NCBI RefSeq assembly: GCF_015714725.1
Contig: NZ_WBKM01000016.1
Span: 1 to 47,562, forward strand
Length of the DNA: 47,562 nt
DNA from: Nostoc sp. WHI
Lineage (GTDB): Bacteria > Cyanobacteriota > Cyanobacteriia > Cyanobacteriales > Nostocaceae
Reading direction: 5' to 3'
The position numbers were made by a program, and so were the translations under genes. The number at the start of each line of letters is the position of its first letter. Positions within the stretch are counted from its first letter, which is position 1. Shown here in pieces: positions 1-9,948 of the stretch. The notes under the pieces were generated by a model. That model was not told the DNA's origin. It saw nothing but the letters and a program-made list of their open reading frames with translations, and searched no databases.

Positions 1-543
1 GGCCAAACCATTGCCTCTGCAAGTTCTGACAACACGGTGAAGTTGTGGAATCGCCAGGGGCAGGAGTTACAAACTCTCAAAGGTCATAGCTATTCGGTTT
101 ATAGCGTGGCATTTAGCCCCGACAGCCAAACCATTGCCTCTGCAAGTTTAGACAAGACGGTGAAGTTGTGGAATCGCCAGGGGCAGGAGTTACAAACGCT
201 CAAAGGTCATAGCAATTCGGTTTATAGCGTGGCATTTAGCCCCGACGGCCAAACCATTGCCTCTGCAAGTTCTGACAACACGGTGAAGTTGTGGAATCGC
301 CAGGGGCAGGAGTTACAAACTCTGCAAGAGTTCCATAGCTATCCGGTTTATAGCGTGGCATTTAGCCCCGACGGCCAAACCATTGCCTTTGCAAGTTCTG
401 ACAAGACGGTGAAGTTGTGGAATCTCAATTTGGATGATTTAATGGTTAAGGGTTGTGCTTGGGTGCGCGATTATTTGCAAAATAACCCCAATGTGAGCAA
501 GAGCGATCGCCATTTATGTGATGATATTGGCACACGCAGGTGA
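1..543 (+). CDS. WD40 repeat protein, C-terminal part (gene cut by window edge)
   Basis: The reading frame is open from base 1, so the 5' end lies outside the window. The translation holds about four WD40 blades with the recurrent strings VYSVAFSPDGQTIASAS and TVKLWNRQGQELQTL. A non-repeat tail follows, containing GCAWVRDYLQNNPNVSKSDR, a tail I know from many Nostoc WD40 proteins. WD40 proteins fold as beta-propellers and act as protein-interaction scaffolds. In cyanobacteria they are often fused to NTPase, kinase or caspase-like domains at the N terminus, which cannot be seen here. The blades repeat at the DNA level with periods of 123, 123 and 126 bp, and the last one carries one extra codon (QEFHSY against KGHSY). 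Their near identity indicates recent duplication or gene conversion. Family assignment is firm; the function of the whole protein is unknown. Confidence 0.93.
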   Translation, partial: GQTIASASSDNTVKLWNRQGQELQTLKGHSYSVYSVAFSPDSQTIASASLDKTVKLWNRQGQELQTLKGHSNSVYSVAFSPDGQTIASASSDNTVKLWNRQGQELQTLQEFHSYPVYSVAFSPDGQTIAFASSDKTVKLWNLNLDDLMVKGCAWVRDYLQNNPNVSKSDRHLCDDIGTRR

Positions 544-848
544 TACCATTTTGCATTGGGAATCGCTTTGGTTGATAATAGTGCGATCGCAACTGTATTC
601 TCTGCTAAACACAACCAACAAGCAAAGCTTTATAACAAAAATCGCAATGTTAGTGATAAAAATCGTGATTTTGTTGACGAAAGCTTAGATATTTACGTGC
701 GATCGCCTGTATTATTTTAAATGATGATGTTTTACTGAAGAGTTTGATGGTGCGATCGGTCATTATCGAAGCGTGCCCACAGTAAAATTTGTGGGCGCGC
801 TGATTAGTCCATATAGCCGCGACTTTAGTCTTTGGCTCCTCATTCTAA
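544..848. other. Intergenic region between WD40 gene and ilvC
   Basis: About 305 bp between two convergent genes. It holds several GCGATC-type HIP1-like sites and the hairpin listed at 771-800. I see no convincing open frame, RNA gene or longer repeat in it. Confidence 0.5.
771..800 (-). terminator. Hairpin downstream of ilvC, possible terminator
   Basis: GCGTGCCCAC at 771-780 pairs with GTGGGCGCGC at 791-800 (one mismatch) across a loop of about 10 nt. It lies just past the ilvC stop on the minus strand and between convergent genes. There is no clear T-tract on either side, so a terminator role is only inferred from position. Confidence 0.3.
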
Positions 849-1871
<1,023 letters not shown>

Positions 1872-2075
1872 TCATTAATTTGCAGACTTTCGATTGTACC
1901 CCAAATTGAGTAACTAAAAATCAACATTGGGCATTGGGCATTGCCCCCTTATCCCCAACCCTCCGTTCCCTCGTGGTTACAGATGTAAAAAGCTATACAG
2001 AACCAATGACGACAATTTTGATATAAAATTTGTAAAGAATAGTTACAGCACTCCTTACCCAGGGAAATATTTCTT

Positions 2076-3437
2076 ATGGTAAATTCACTTGACAATAATC
2101 CACCCCATCAAGTAGTTATTGTTGGCGGTGGTTTTGGTGGACTTTATGCTGCAAAAACACTCGCGAAGGCGGCGGTAAACGTTACTCTAATCGATAAACG
2201 CAACTTTCATCTATTTCAACCTCTCTTATACCAAGTTGCCACAGGTACCCTATCTCCTGCTGATATTTCCTCACCCTTGCGTTCCATACTGAGTAAGAGC
2301 AAGAATACAAAAGTGCTGCTAGGAGAGGTGAATAATATTGATCCACAAGCACAAAAAGTGCTTGTAGGTGACGAAGCAATACCTTACGATACGTTAATTG
2401 TTGCTACAGGCGCCAAGCATTCTTATTTTGGTAAAGACAGCTGGGAAGAATTCGCCCCAGGCTTGAAAACCGTAGAAGATGCCATAGGAATGCGTCGTCG
2501 AATCTTTACGGCGTTTGAAGCCGCAGAAAAAGAAACTGATCCAGAAAAACGCCGTGCTTGGTTAACTTTTGTAATTGTTGGTGGTGGCCCTACTGGTGTA
2601 GAATTGGCAGGCGCGATCGCAGAATTGGCAAACCAAACTCTCAAAGAAGATTTCCGCAACATCGACACATCGGAAGCCAATATTTTGTTATTAGAAGGTT
2701 TGGATCGGATTCTGCCACCCTTTGCATCAGAGTTATCACAAGAAGCAGAAGTATCTCTGACGCGGTTGGGGGTGATTGTCCAAACAAAAACATTGGTAAC
2801 GAATATTGAGAACGATATTGTTACCCTCAAACAAGGCGATGAAGTGAAAGAAATTGCCTCAAAAACCGTATTATGGGCAGCAGGTGTGAAAGCTTCAGCA
2901 ATGGGAAAAGTGCTAGCAGAACACACAGGTGCCGAATGCGATCGCGCTGGACGGATTATCGTTGAATCTGACTTGAGTATTAAGGGACATCCCAATATTT
3001 TTGTAATTGGCGACTTAGCAAATTTTTCTCATCAAAATAGTAAACCACTACCTGGTGTTGCACCTGTAGCAACCCAACAAGGAGAATATGTAGCAAAACT
3101 AGTCCAAAAGCGGCTTGCAGGTAACAGTTTACCACCCTTTTCTTATGTTGATCGCGGTAGTTTAGCGATGATTGGGCATAATTCTGCCGTGGTAGATTTG
3201 GGCTTTATCAAGCTTAAAGGTTTCTTTGCATGGCTGTTTTGGCTGTTGATTCACGTTTACTTTTTAATTGAATTTGACAACAAATTAATAGTGACAATTC
3301 AGTGGGCATGGAACTATTTCAGCCGTAATCGTGGAGCAAGATTGATTACAGGTCAAGAATCACTCACGCCGTTCGGAATTGGCGATGGTAAAGGTTATTA
3401 CACATCAGCGAGTAATAAACAGCCGATAAATGTCTAG
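2076..3437 (+). CDS. Type II NAD(P)H dehydrogenase (NDH-2), FAD-dependent
   Basis: Single-subunit, non-proton-pumping NAD(P)H:quinone oxidoreductase of 453 residues. The N terminus has the FAD-binding Rossmann motif VVIVGGGFGGLYAAKTL, and a second nucleotide motif FVIVGGGPTGVELAGAIAEL near residue 165 binds NAD(P)H. VIGDLANF near residue 310 is the second FAD contact. A hydrophobic stretch near residues 377-400 (FFAWLFWLLIHVYFLIEF) matches the C-terminal membrane-anchoring region of NDH-2. Cyanobacteria usually have several paralogues (ndbA/B/C) thought to sense or balance the pyridine-nucleotide and plastoquinone pools. I cannot say which paralogue this is. Confidence 0.93.
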   Translation: MVNSLDNNPPHQVVIVGGGFGGLYAAKTLAKAAVNVTLIDKRNFHLFQPLLYQVATGTLSPADISSPLRSILSKSKNTKVLLGEVNNIDPQAQKVLVGDEAIPYDTLIVATGAKHSYFGKDSWEEFAPGLKTVEDAIGMRRRIFTAFEAAEKETDPEKRRAWLTFVIVGGGPTGVELAGAIAELANQTLKEDFRNIDTSEANILLLEGLDRILPPFASELSQEAEVSLTRLGVIVQTKTLVTNIENDIVTLKQGDEVKEIASKTVLWAAGVKASAMGKVLAEHTGAECDRAGRIIVESDLSIKGHPNIFVIGDLANFSHQNSKPLPGVAPVATQQGEYVAKLVQKRLAGNSLPPFSYVDRGSLAMIGHNSAVVDLGFIKLKGFFAWLFWLLIHVYFLIEFDNKLIVTIQWAWNYFSRNRGARLITGQESLTPFGIGDGKGYYTSASNKQPINV

Positions 3438-3460
3438 TTGATTATGGGGCATTGGGCAAT

Positions 3461-3520
3461 TCAATTTTGGATTTTGGATTAAATTTCAATCTAAAATCCA
3501 AAATCTAAAATCTAAAATTC
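3461..3520. repeat. Short AT-rich repeat forming an inverted pair
   Basis: Iterated ATTTTGGATT units face ATCTAAAATCCAAAAT units, so the stretch can fold into a long imperfect hairpin. The same heptamer family recurs at 9879-9929 and 23112-23150. It belongs to the short tandemly repeated sequences that litter Nostoc intergenic DNA. It sits between the NDH-2 and dapL genes. Confidence 0.75.
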
Positions 3521-3582
3521 TTACTCCCCGCCCTTATAAATTAGCAGTAAGCTATTTTAGGGCGTTTTTCATAATTTACATA

Positions 3583-4818
3583 ATGGCAACTATTAACGAC
3601 AACTACCTGAAGCTGAAAGCGGGTTATCTGTTTCCAGAAATTGCTCGTCGGGTGAATGTCTTTGCACAAGCGAATCCTGATGCTAAAATTATCCGACTGG
3701 GCATTGGCGATGTTACCGAACCTCTGCCGGAGGCTTGCCGCACAGCGATGATTAAAGCTGTAGAGGAAATGGGCGATCGCAACACCTTCAAAGGCTACGG
3801 CCCAGAGCAAGGTTATGCTTGGTTACGAGAAAAAATTGCTACTCAAGATTTCCAAGGGCGGGGAGCTGCGATCGATGCCTCAGAAATCTTTATCTCCGAC
3901 GGTTCCAAGTGCGACAGTGGCAACATTTTGGAGATTTTTGGTCATGACAATATAATTGCCGTTACTGACCCCGTTTATCCCGTATATGTAGATACGAATG
4001 TAATGGTGGGAAATACGGGGAATGCCAACGAGAAAGGCGAATTTGAGGGTTTAGTCTATTTGCCAATTACGGCTGACAACAATTTCACCGCAGAGATTCC
4101 CTCAAAGAAAGTTGATTTAATTTATCTTTGCTTCCCCAATAATCCCACTGGCGCAACTGCTACGAAGGAATATCTCAAGACATGGGTGGACTATGCCAAA
4201 GCGAATAACTCGATTATTTTCTTTGATGCAGCCTACGAAGCCTACATTACCGATCCGTCGATTCCCCACTCAATTTATGAAATTGAAGGTGCAAGGGAAG
4301 TTGCGATCGAATTTCGTTCTTTCTCCAAAAATGCAGGTTTTACGGGAACTCGCTGTGCATTAACTGTTGTACCAAAAACACTCACAGGAAAAGCTGCCGA
4401 TGGTTCCGATGTGGAACTATGGAAACTGTGGAATCGCCGCCAGTCCACCAAATTTAATGGCGTGTCCTACATCGTCCAACGGGGAGCCGAAGCAGTTTAC
4501 TCTGAAGAAGGACAGGCACAAATTAAGGGATTGGTTAGTTTCTATCTAGAAAACGCCAAAATTATCCGCGAGAAACTCACAGCCGCCGGATTAGCGGTGT
4601 ATGGTGGCGTGAATGCACCTTATGTCTGGGTGAAAACGCCTAATGGTTTATCAAGTTGGGAATTCTTTGATAAGTTATTGCAAACTGTTAACGTTGTGGG
4701 AACACCCGGTTCTGGCTTTGGTGCTGCGGGTGAAGGTTTCTTCCGCATTTCGGCGTTTAACAGTCGGGAGAATGTCGAAGAGGCGATGAAGCGGATTGCT
4801 GAGAAATTTCAGGTGTAA
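3583..4818 (+). CDS. dapL: LL-diaminopimelate aminotransferase
   Basis: PLP enzyme that converts tetrahydrodipicolinate directly to LL-diaminopimelate, the short lysine and peptidoglycan precursor route used by plants and cyanobacteria. It has 411 residues, the normal length. The start [20 protein letters not shown], the motif [12 protein letters not shown] and the PLP-lysine motif [13 protein letters not shown] (Lys about 249) are diagnostic of this fold I aminotransferase family. The C terminus has the usual [20 protein letters not shown]. It lies downstream of the NDH-2 gene on the same strand with a repeat between them, so co-transcription is uncertain. The identification is firm. Confidence 0.96.
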   Translation: MATINDNYLKLKAGYLFPEIARRVNVFAQANPDAKIIRLGIGDVTEPLPEACRTAMIKAVEEMGDRNTFKGYGPEQGYAWLREKIATQDFQGRGAAIDASEIFISDGSKCDSGNILEIFGHDNIIAVTDPVYPVYVDTNVMVGNTGNANEKGEFEGLVYLPITADNNFTAEIPSKKVDLIYLCFPNNPTGATATKEYLKTWVDYAKANNSIIFFDAAYEAYITDPSIPHSIYEIEGAREVAIEFRSFSKNAGFTGTRCALTVVPKTLTGKAADGSDVELWKLWNRRQSTKFNGVSYIVQRGAEAVYSEEGQAQIKGLVSFYLENAKIIREKLTAAGLAVYGGVNAPYVWVKTPNGLSSWEFFDKLLQTVNVVGTPGSGFGAAGEGFFRISAFNSRENVEEAMKRIAEKFQV

Positions 4819-4921
4819 AGCGATCGCTTTTAGCCGCTTTTGTTAAACTCAATCTATTAATCTAAAGGTTACGGTGGGCTGTATTATCCACCGCAACCTG
4901 ATAATTATTTATATTTTAGTT

Positions 4922-5560
4922 ATGACTGCTGCCATCCCCGTTTTCAAAGCTGTTAGCCAGATGCAGTTAGCACCTGGTAGCACCGTGACCATTCCAGATG
5001 TTAGCTGGGAAGAATTTGAATCTATTTTAAAAGAATTGGGAGAAAAAAGAACTACACGAATTGCCTATAGCCTGGGTACTTTAGAAATTATGGCTCCCTT
5101 ACCAGAACATGAAATACCTAAAGATTTAATTTCTGATATTGTCAAAATATTGCTGAAGGCTAAAGATATTAGATATCAACCTTTTGGTTCCACCACCTTT
5201 AAACGGCAAGGTGTAGCAGGAGTTGAACCTGATGCTTGCTTTTATATTCAGAATTATCAACGGATGATTGGTCATCGCCGTTTACAACCTGATGATCCGC
5301 CGCCAGATTTAGCGATTGAAACTGATGTCACATCGACAACTACTCTTGATGCTTATGAAGCGATTGGAGTCTCAGAACTATGGGTTTACGATCGCGGGAG
5401 CCTTTCTATTTATTTGCTGAAAGATGGGAAGTACATAAAATCTAATACCAATCCTAATTTTGAAGATATAGCTATTACTCAAATTATACCGGCTGCTGTG
5501 GAACGTAGTTGGCAAGTCGGAAGTTTTCAAGCTTTGAAAGAATTGGAAGCAATGATTTAG
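4922..5560 (+). CDS. Uma2 family protein (putative PD-(D/E)XK endonuclease)
   Basis: Uma2 (DUF820) proteins are restriction-endonuclease-fold proteins found in dozens of copies in filamentous cyanobacteria; their cellular role is unsettled. This one has WEEFESILKELGEKRTTRIA at the N terminus, then LEIMAPLPEHE, and the catalytic-site region GVEPDACFYIQN followed by PPPDLAIETDVTSTT, where the acidic residues of the PD-(D/E)XK core sit. GVSELWVYDRG follows. The ATG at 4922 gives 212 residues. An upstream in-frame GTG at 4874 would add a 16-residue hydrophobic tail with no family match. A second, divergent Uma2 gene lies at 6852. Confidence 0.88.
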   Translation: MTAAIPVFKAVSQMQLAPGSTVTIPDVSWEEFESILKELGEKRTTRIAYSLGTLEIMAPLPEHEIPKDLISDIVKILLKAKDIRYQPFGSTTFKRQGVAGVEPDACFYIQNYQRMIGHRRLQPDDPPPDLAIETDVTSTTTLDAYEAIGVSELWVYDRGSLSIYLLKDGKYIKSNTNPNFEDIAITQIIPAAVERSWQVGSFQALKELEAMI

Positions 5561-5747
5561 TAAATAAAAATAAGCAGTATAAGGTGCGATCGCATTTCGG
5601 GAAATGGTGAGAGAAATGGCGAGTTAAACAGTTCAGCAAATTACGGAAAACTTTAAGGTGTAGGTTTGTTGGGCATCAGTTTTGGTATCTTAACGGTTAT
5701 AGTTAAAGTTACCTAACTAGCAATACTTAGAGGAGTAAGATTAGTAA

Positions 5748-6689
5748 ATGCCAAGTAATCATTTACCAAAAACAAGATACGAAATAGCAGACAAACCTAA
5801 ACTTAGACCCTATGGCTCAAAGGTTGATATTATTCTTGGTGATACCCATCAGTTTGGTTTTGATGGAGAAAGTTGTCTCATTTTGGGCAATGATCTGATT
5901 GTTCGTCTGATTCCTCGCCAAAATAAAAAGTTTGAATTTCAGAAATTTACAGCCTATTTAGAAGGTTTTGCTACTGCTAGCGAAGCAGAGGAGGCTGGTT
6001 TAAAGTTTGCAATGTCAGTTTTGTGGGCAGCAGTCTCATTAAAATGTCCACTGCGGTTAGAATATCACACTCCACTGCCATGTGTAGTATATGATCGGAC
6101 TCTACACGAAGGGATGCTGATGGGGATAGAATTTCGTGGTATGTCAACTAGTGGAGCAAACCTAGTTGTTGAAGTAGTGGAGCAAACTTTCACTTCTAAT
6201 ATCCCAATTAATAATAAACGGCTGCTCGTCTCAATGGAGCTTTTTGCCGCAGCTCGTTTAGAGGCGACAGAACGTGCAAGATTTGTTGGTCTTGTATCAG
6301 CACTTGAGCCATTAGCTGAACAGAAAAAATTTGAATACCCAGATTTAAAAAAAATTGTAAAAGATACCTTAAATAAGGTGCAAGATTCACTGGATTTACC
6401 TGATGATATAAAGCGATCGCTCGAAGGGAGTATCAGTAATCTAACGCGTGAATCTGTCTCACACGCTATTAAACGTCTTTTTATAACTCATTTAACTGAG
6501 GACAAAATGGCATTAAAAATTCTGGACGAAGCTTATGCAATCCGCAGCAAGATTCTACATGAAGGGGCTTTCTATCCAGATTTACGCGATAAAAGTTATA
6601 AAATTGAAGACGTTATACGCCGTCTCTACTCTGCCATAGTCGGATACGAACTTCGTGACCCAGCAATCACATATACAAATAATGATTAG
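5748..6689 (+). CDS. Unknown protein with C-terminal HEPN-like (Apea-type) domain
   Basis: A 313-residue protein I do not recognise as a whole. The N-terminal half (DIILGDTHQFGF to LRLEYHTPLPCVVYD) has no motif I can name. The C-terminal half is helical and begins with FVGLVSALEPLAEQKK, like the opening helix of Apea-type HEPN domains. It contains RSKILHEG, an R-x4-H motif (Arg about 266, His about 271), which is the catalytic signature of HEPN ribonucleases. Such domains occur in anti-phage and toxin proteins, but many HEPN proteins are not nucleases. A good ribosome site (AGGAG, about 10 nt upstream) supports the start. It sits between two Uma2 genes on the same strand. Confidence 0.7.
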   Translation: MPSNHLPKTRYEIADKPKLRPYGSKVDIILGDTHQFGFDGESCLILGNDLIVRLIPRQNKKFEFQKFTAYLEGFATASEAEEAGLKFAMSVLWAAVSLKCPLRLEYHTPLPCVVYDRTLHEGMLMGIEFRGMSTSGANLVVEVVEQTFTSNIPINNKRLLVSMELFAAARLEATERARFVGLVSALEPLAEQKKFEYPDLKKIVKDTLNKVQDSLDLPDDIKRSLEGSISNLTRESVSHAIKRLFITHLTEDKMALKILDEAYAIRSKILHEGAFYPDLRDKSYKIEDVIRRLYSAIVGYELRDPAITYTNND

Positions 6690-6851
6690 CCTTGAGATGA
6701 GCAGTTAAATTAAAGGTTCGATTTTACAGGGTAGATAAAATGCGATCGCACTCATTTAATCTTCAAAGATGGCACTGATCTATCTGAGGTGCGAGTTAAA
6801 ATGAGTGGAATATCTCAAAGAACTGAATATTTATAGCTAAAGGAGAAAACT

Positions 6852-7535
6852 ATGACTTCTGCGATCGCTTCTGACACGCCTTTGGCAAAATCATTACCTA
6901 CAAACATAACTATACTTCAAGGCATTCACTGGGATACCTATCAGAATTTAGTGCGAGACTTGGAGTCACAACCAGGAACGCGACTGACTTATGATGATGG
7001 AACTTTGGAGATTATGATGCCGCTACCACCACACGAACGTTATAAACGATTATTGGGTCGTTTTGTTGAAGCTACTACGGAAGAGTTAGGAATTGAAATT
7101 TGCAGTTTAGGTTCTACAACTTGGACACGAGAAGATTTACGAAAGGGTTTAGAGCCAGATGAGTGTTATTACATTCAAAATGAGTTAGCTGTGCGCGGTA
7201 AGGATGCGATTAATTTGACAATTGATCCACCCCCAGATTTGGCGATTGAGGTTGATAGTACCACCAGTTCGATGAATCGGATGGGTATTTATGCGGCGTT
7301 GGGTGTGCCAGAGGTGTGGCGTTTTGATCGTGAGATTTTGACAATTTGCAGTTTGGTTAATGATGACTATCAACCCCGTGAGGTGTCGTTAGTATTGCCT
7401 ATGTTTGATGCTGCTGTGCTGATGAAGTTTTTGGAGTTAAGTTTAACGATGGGGGAAACGAGCTTAATTCGTCATCTGCGTCAATGGGTAAGGGAACAGT
7501 TAGCAAAATCATCAACAGTAGTAGAGGAAAATTAA
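6852..7535 (+). CDS. Uma2 family protein (putative PD-(D/E)XK endonuclease)
   Basis: Second Uma2 family member, 227 residues, only moderately similar to the one at 4922. It shows ITILQGIHWDTYQNLVRDLE, LEIMMPLPPHERYKR, then GLEPDECYYIQNE and PPPDLAIEVDSTTSS, which correspond to the acidic active-site segments, followed by LGVPEVWRFD. The ribosome site AAAGGAG lies about 6 nt before the ATG. The C-terminal tail (ETSLIRHLRQWVREQL) is typical of the long Uma2 subgroup. The divergence argues against a recent tandem duplication with the neighbouring copy. Confidence 0.88.
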   Translation: MTSAIASDTPLAKSLPTNITILQGIHWDTYQNLVRDLESQPGTRLTYDDGTLEIMMPLPPHERYKRLLGRFVEATTEELGIEICSLGSTTWTREDLRKGLEPDECYYIQNELAVRGKDAINLTIDPPPDLAIEVDSTTSSMNRMGIYAALGVPEVWRFDREILTICSLVNDDYQPREVSLVLPMFDAAVLMKFLELSLTMGETSLIRHLRQWVREQLAKSSTVVEEN

Positions 7536-7585
7536 TGAGTATTTTAGTTGAGCAGGTTTTAACCGAGTCTGTTGTGCGATCGCCT

Positions 7586-7882
7586 TCATCTTCTGCTTGC
7601 CAAGTTAGCGTTTTGGGTAAGTTTGGCAGAATGACTTTCTGGCTCTGAATACATAGCAAATAATTCACTAAAAACCTCTTCCCCATTAATTTCTCCACTA
7701 CTAACAAATCGTTCTACCTCAACCGAACCATCCTCAAAAAATTCCACTTCCCATCGCTCTCCAGCCACAGCTACATTCACCATAATGGTTTCATCCCGAT
7801 GATGGGCTAGAGTGTAACTAATTCTCTCTTGTTCCAATTGATTTAGAAAGATAACTAATTTGCCAAATCCATGATTCTTCAT
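7586..7882 (-). CDS. Conserved-looking hypothetical small protein
   Basis: A 98-residue protein starting MKNHGFGKLVIFLNQLEQER. The middle (YTLAHHRDETIMVNVAVAGE, then RWEVEFFEDGSVEVERF) reads like an alternating beta-sheet domain, and the C-terminal 20 residues look disordered. The codon pattern is coding-like and AGAGGTT precedes the ATG, so I consider it real. It faces the Uma2 gene convergently, 50 bp apart. I cannot assign a function. A small immunity- or antitoxin-like partner is possible but nothing in the sequence shows it. Confidence 0.65.
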   Translation of the reverse strand: MKNHGFGKLVIFLNQLEQERISYTLAHHRDETIMVNVAVAGERWEVEFFEDGSVEVERFVSSGEINGEEVFSELFAMYSEPESHSAKLTQNANLASRR

Positions 7883-7957
7883 TTGTCAAACCTCTTATCA
7901 CTTAATAACTTACGAATAACTTTAAAACTTGCTTAAATCAGTATCTCTCTCATTTCT

Positions 7958-8356
7958 CTACCTCCATAATCTGGCAAGAAGTACCCCTAACTGAACACTG
8001 ATAATTCCGAAGATGGCGCTGCCAGCCCAGTAGAGAGTTGTTGTTAACAAAGTGCTATTACGTAATAAGGAGATAGTATCTAAACCGTAGGTAGAGAAAG
8101 TTGTATATGCTCCTAAAAATCCTGTTGTTATTAATAACCGCATTTCTGGGGAAATAATTGCCACCTTCTCTACAGCCAGGGTAGCGAAAAATCCCATTGC
8201 TAAACAACCGCTAAGATTAATAAAAAAAGTACCATAAGGAAAACTGCTGCCGAAGCGTTGGGCAAACCACAATGTCAGATAGTAGCGACTTAAAGCACCT
8301 GCGATCGCACCCAAACTAATAGCGATCGCATTGCGAATGTCTTCTTGTTGTAGCAT
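7958..8356 (-). CDS. crcB: Fluoride exporter CrcB/Fluc
   Basis: Small four-helix membrane protein that exports fluoride as a dual-topology dimer. The family signatures [17 protein letters not shown] and [17 protein letters not shown] are both present, the second including the conserved TTFSTY stretch. Either the ATG at 8356 (132 residues) or a TTG at 8362 (134 residues) could start it. AAGGAG lies further upstream and fits the TTG spacing slightly better. Only one crcB copy is in the window, consistent with a homodimeric form. No fluoride riboswitch motif is visible upstream. Confidence 0.93.
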   Translation of the reverse strand: MLQQEDIRNAIAISLGAIAGALSRYYLTLWFAQRFGSSFPYGTFFINLSGCLAMGFFATLAVEKVAIISPEMRLLITTGFLGAYTTFSTYGLDTISLLRNSTLLTTTLYWAGSAIFGIISVQLGVLLARLWR

Positions 8357-8625
8357 ATTCAATTTTTTGTCTAATCATCTCCTTGTGTGATTTAACTTGG
8401 TCAAGTGTTAACAAGTCAAGTAATGTCTAATAACAAGCGGCTACGTATTATAATATAAGAGTGCAGTTTTCATCCAACACTAAACTTTGCAACTTACGAG
8501 ATGAAATTTGGCAGCGAGGGCTTAAATTAATCTCATCACTATTTTTAGCGTTGTTCATACCGCAAAGTACGAATACCTCTGATATTAATTAATAGCTTGC
8601 AAACAACAGATATCCCTTGTAAATT

Positions 8626-9816
8626 ATGACTAGTATTTCTGCATCACCAATCAAGCTGCATCGGCATCGAGAGCAATTTCCCGCTTTAGCAAATAAGACT
8701 TATTTTAACTACGGCGGACAAGGCCCGATGCCCCAAAAAGCAATGGATGCGATCGCCCAAACTCAAGCTCATGTTCAGCATATTGGCCCCTTTGGCAATG
8801 AGGCGTATGGCTGGATAGCACCCCAGACTCAAGCCGCAAGAGAAGCGATCGCTTCGGAGTTACACGCACCAAGTCAAACAATTACCCTCACCCAAAATGT
8901 CACTGTTGGCTGTAATATCGCCATGTGGGGCATTGAATGGCGTGCTGGCGACCATATATTGCTTTCAGACTGCGAACATCCAGGCGTGATTGCTACATCG
9001 CAGGAAATCGCGCGGAGATTCGCTGTAGAAGTTACTACCTGTCCCTTAAAGGCAACCTTAAATGAGGGCGATCCCGTAAAAATTATTGTCCAACATTTGC
9101 GCCCTAATACCCGTCTTGTGATATTGAGTCATGTTTTCTGGAATACGGGTCAAGTTTTACCTCTTGATAAAATTGCCGAAGTATGCAGAAATAATCATTC
9201 TTTACTATTGATAGATGCTGCCCAATCTGCTGGTTTGTTGCCTTTAAACTTAACTGAATTGGGAGTAGATTTTTATGCTTTCACTGGTCACAAATGGTTA
9301 TGTGGCCCTGCGGGTGCGGGTGGTTTGTATGTGCGACCAGAAGCACGAGAAAGCCTGAAACCAACATTTATTGGCTTGAATGGCATTGTTGTAGATAGTC
9401 AATCTCAACCTGTGGATTGGCTTCCAGATGGGCGACGATACGAAGTGTCTACATTAGCTTATCCATTGTATGTTGGGTTACGGGAAGCGATCGCCATCCA
9501 TCAGCAATGGGGAACGTCACAAGAACGTTACGAGCAAATTTGCCATAACAGTCATTACCTCTGGCGACAGTTAGCGGCGTTACCCGATGTTAAATGTTTG
9601 CGAACTTCCCCACCTGAAAGCGGTATAGTTTCTTTTCAACTTACAAATAATCAGCCCCAAGCTAATCTCAAATTGGTGCAATTTTTAGACTCACAAAGAA
9701 TATTAACTCGCACAATTGCCGATCCTAGCTGTATACGCGCCACCGTCCATTACTTTACTTTAGAATCGGAAATTGACCAATTAGTTGAGACGATTCAAAG
9801 CTTTTGCAAAACTTAG
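8626..9816 (+). CDS. Class V aminotransferase-fold enzyme, probable cyst(e)ine C-S lyase
   Basis: A 396-residue PLP enzyme of the cysteine desulfurase/isopenicillin-N epimerase group. The lysine that binds PLP is in FTGHKWLCGPAGAGGLY (about residue 223), and LLLIDAAQSAGLL supplies the PLP-ring aspartate. The N terminus FPALANKTYFNYGGQGPMP recalls the cyanobacterial L-cyst(e)ine lyase C-DES described from Synechocystis, which releases sulfide or persulfide that can feed Fe-S cluster assembly. A cysteine desulfurase (SufS-like) activity is the main alternative. No Fe-S assembly gene is adjacent. Confidence 0.82.
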   Translation: MTSISASPIKLHRHREQFPALANKTYFNYGGQGPMPQKAMDAIAQTQAHVQHIGPFGNEAYGWIAPQTQAAREAIASELHAPSQTITLTQNVTVGCNIAMWGIEWRAGDHILLSDCEHPGVIATSQEIARRFAVEVTTCPLKATLNEGDPVKIIVQHLRPNTRLVILSHVFWNTGQVLPLDKIAEVCRNNHSLLLIDAAQSAGLLPLNLTELGVDFYAFTGHKWLCGPAGAGGLYVRPEARESLKPTFIGLNGIVVDSQSQPVDWLPDGRRYEVSTLAYPLYVGLREAIAIHQQWGTSQERYEQICHNSHYLWRQLAALPDVKCLRTSPPESGIVSFQLTNNQPQANLKLVQFLDSQRILTRTIADPSCIRATVHYFTLESEIDQLVETIQSFCKT

Positions 9817-9878
9817 TTAAAAATTAGGAGTTATAACTTATCAGTGTGGAAATGATGATTTTAACTCCTAACTCTGCC

Positions 9879-9929
9879 AATTTTAGATTTTTCTTCAATC
9901 TAAAATCTAAAATCCAAAATCCAAAATTG
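9879..9929. repeat. Short AT-rich inverted/tandem repeat
   Basis: AATTTTAGATTTTTC faces iterated AATCTAAAATCCAAAAT units, the same repeat family as at 3461-3520. It is followed by ACTCCTAACT, part of another common Nostoc heptamer repeat. It therefore runs directly into the N-terminal codons of the next gene. Confidence 0.7.
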
Positions 9930-9948
9930 AATGACTCCTAACTTGAAA

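Noticed and set aside
7534..7648. Small frame starting at the stop of the second Uma2 gene (TAATG overlap)
   Set aside because: About 38 codons with no family resemblance, and it overlaps the convergent 98-residue gene.
8357..8625. Fluoride riboswitch upstream of crcB
   Set aside because: The conserved GGCGATGG and CCACC pseudoknot pieces expected for that riboswitch class are not visible on the minus strand.
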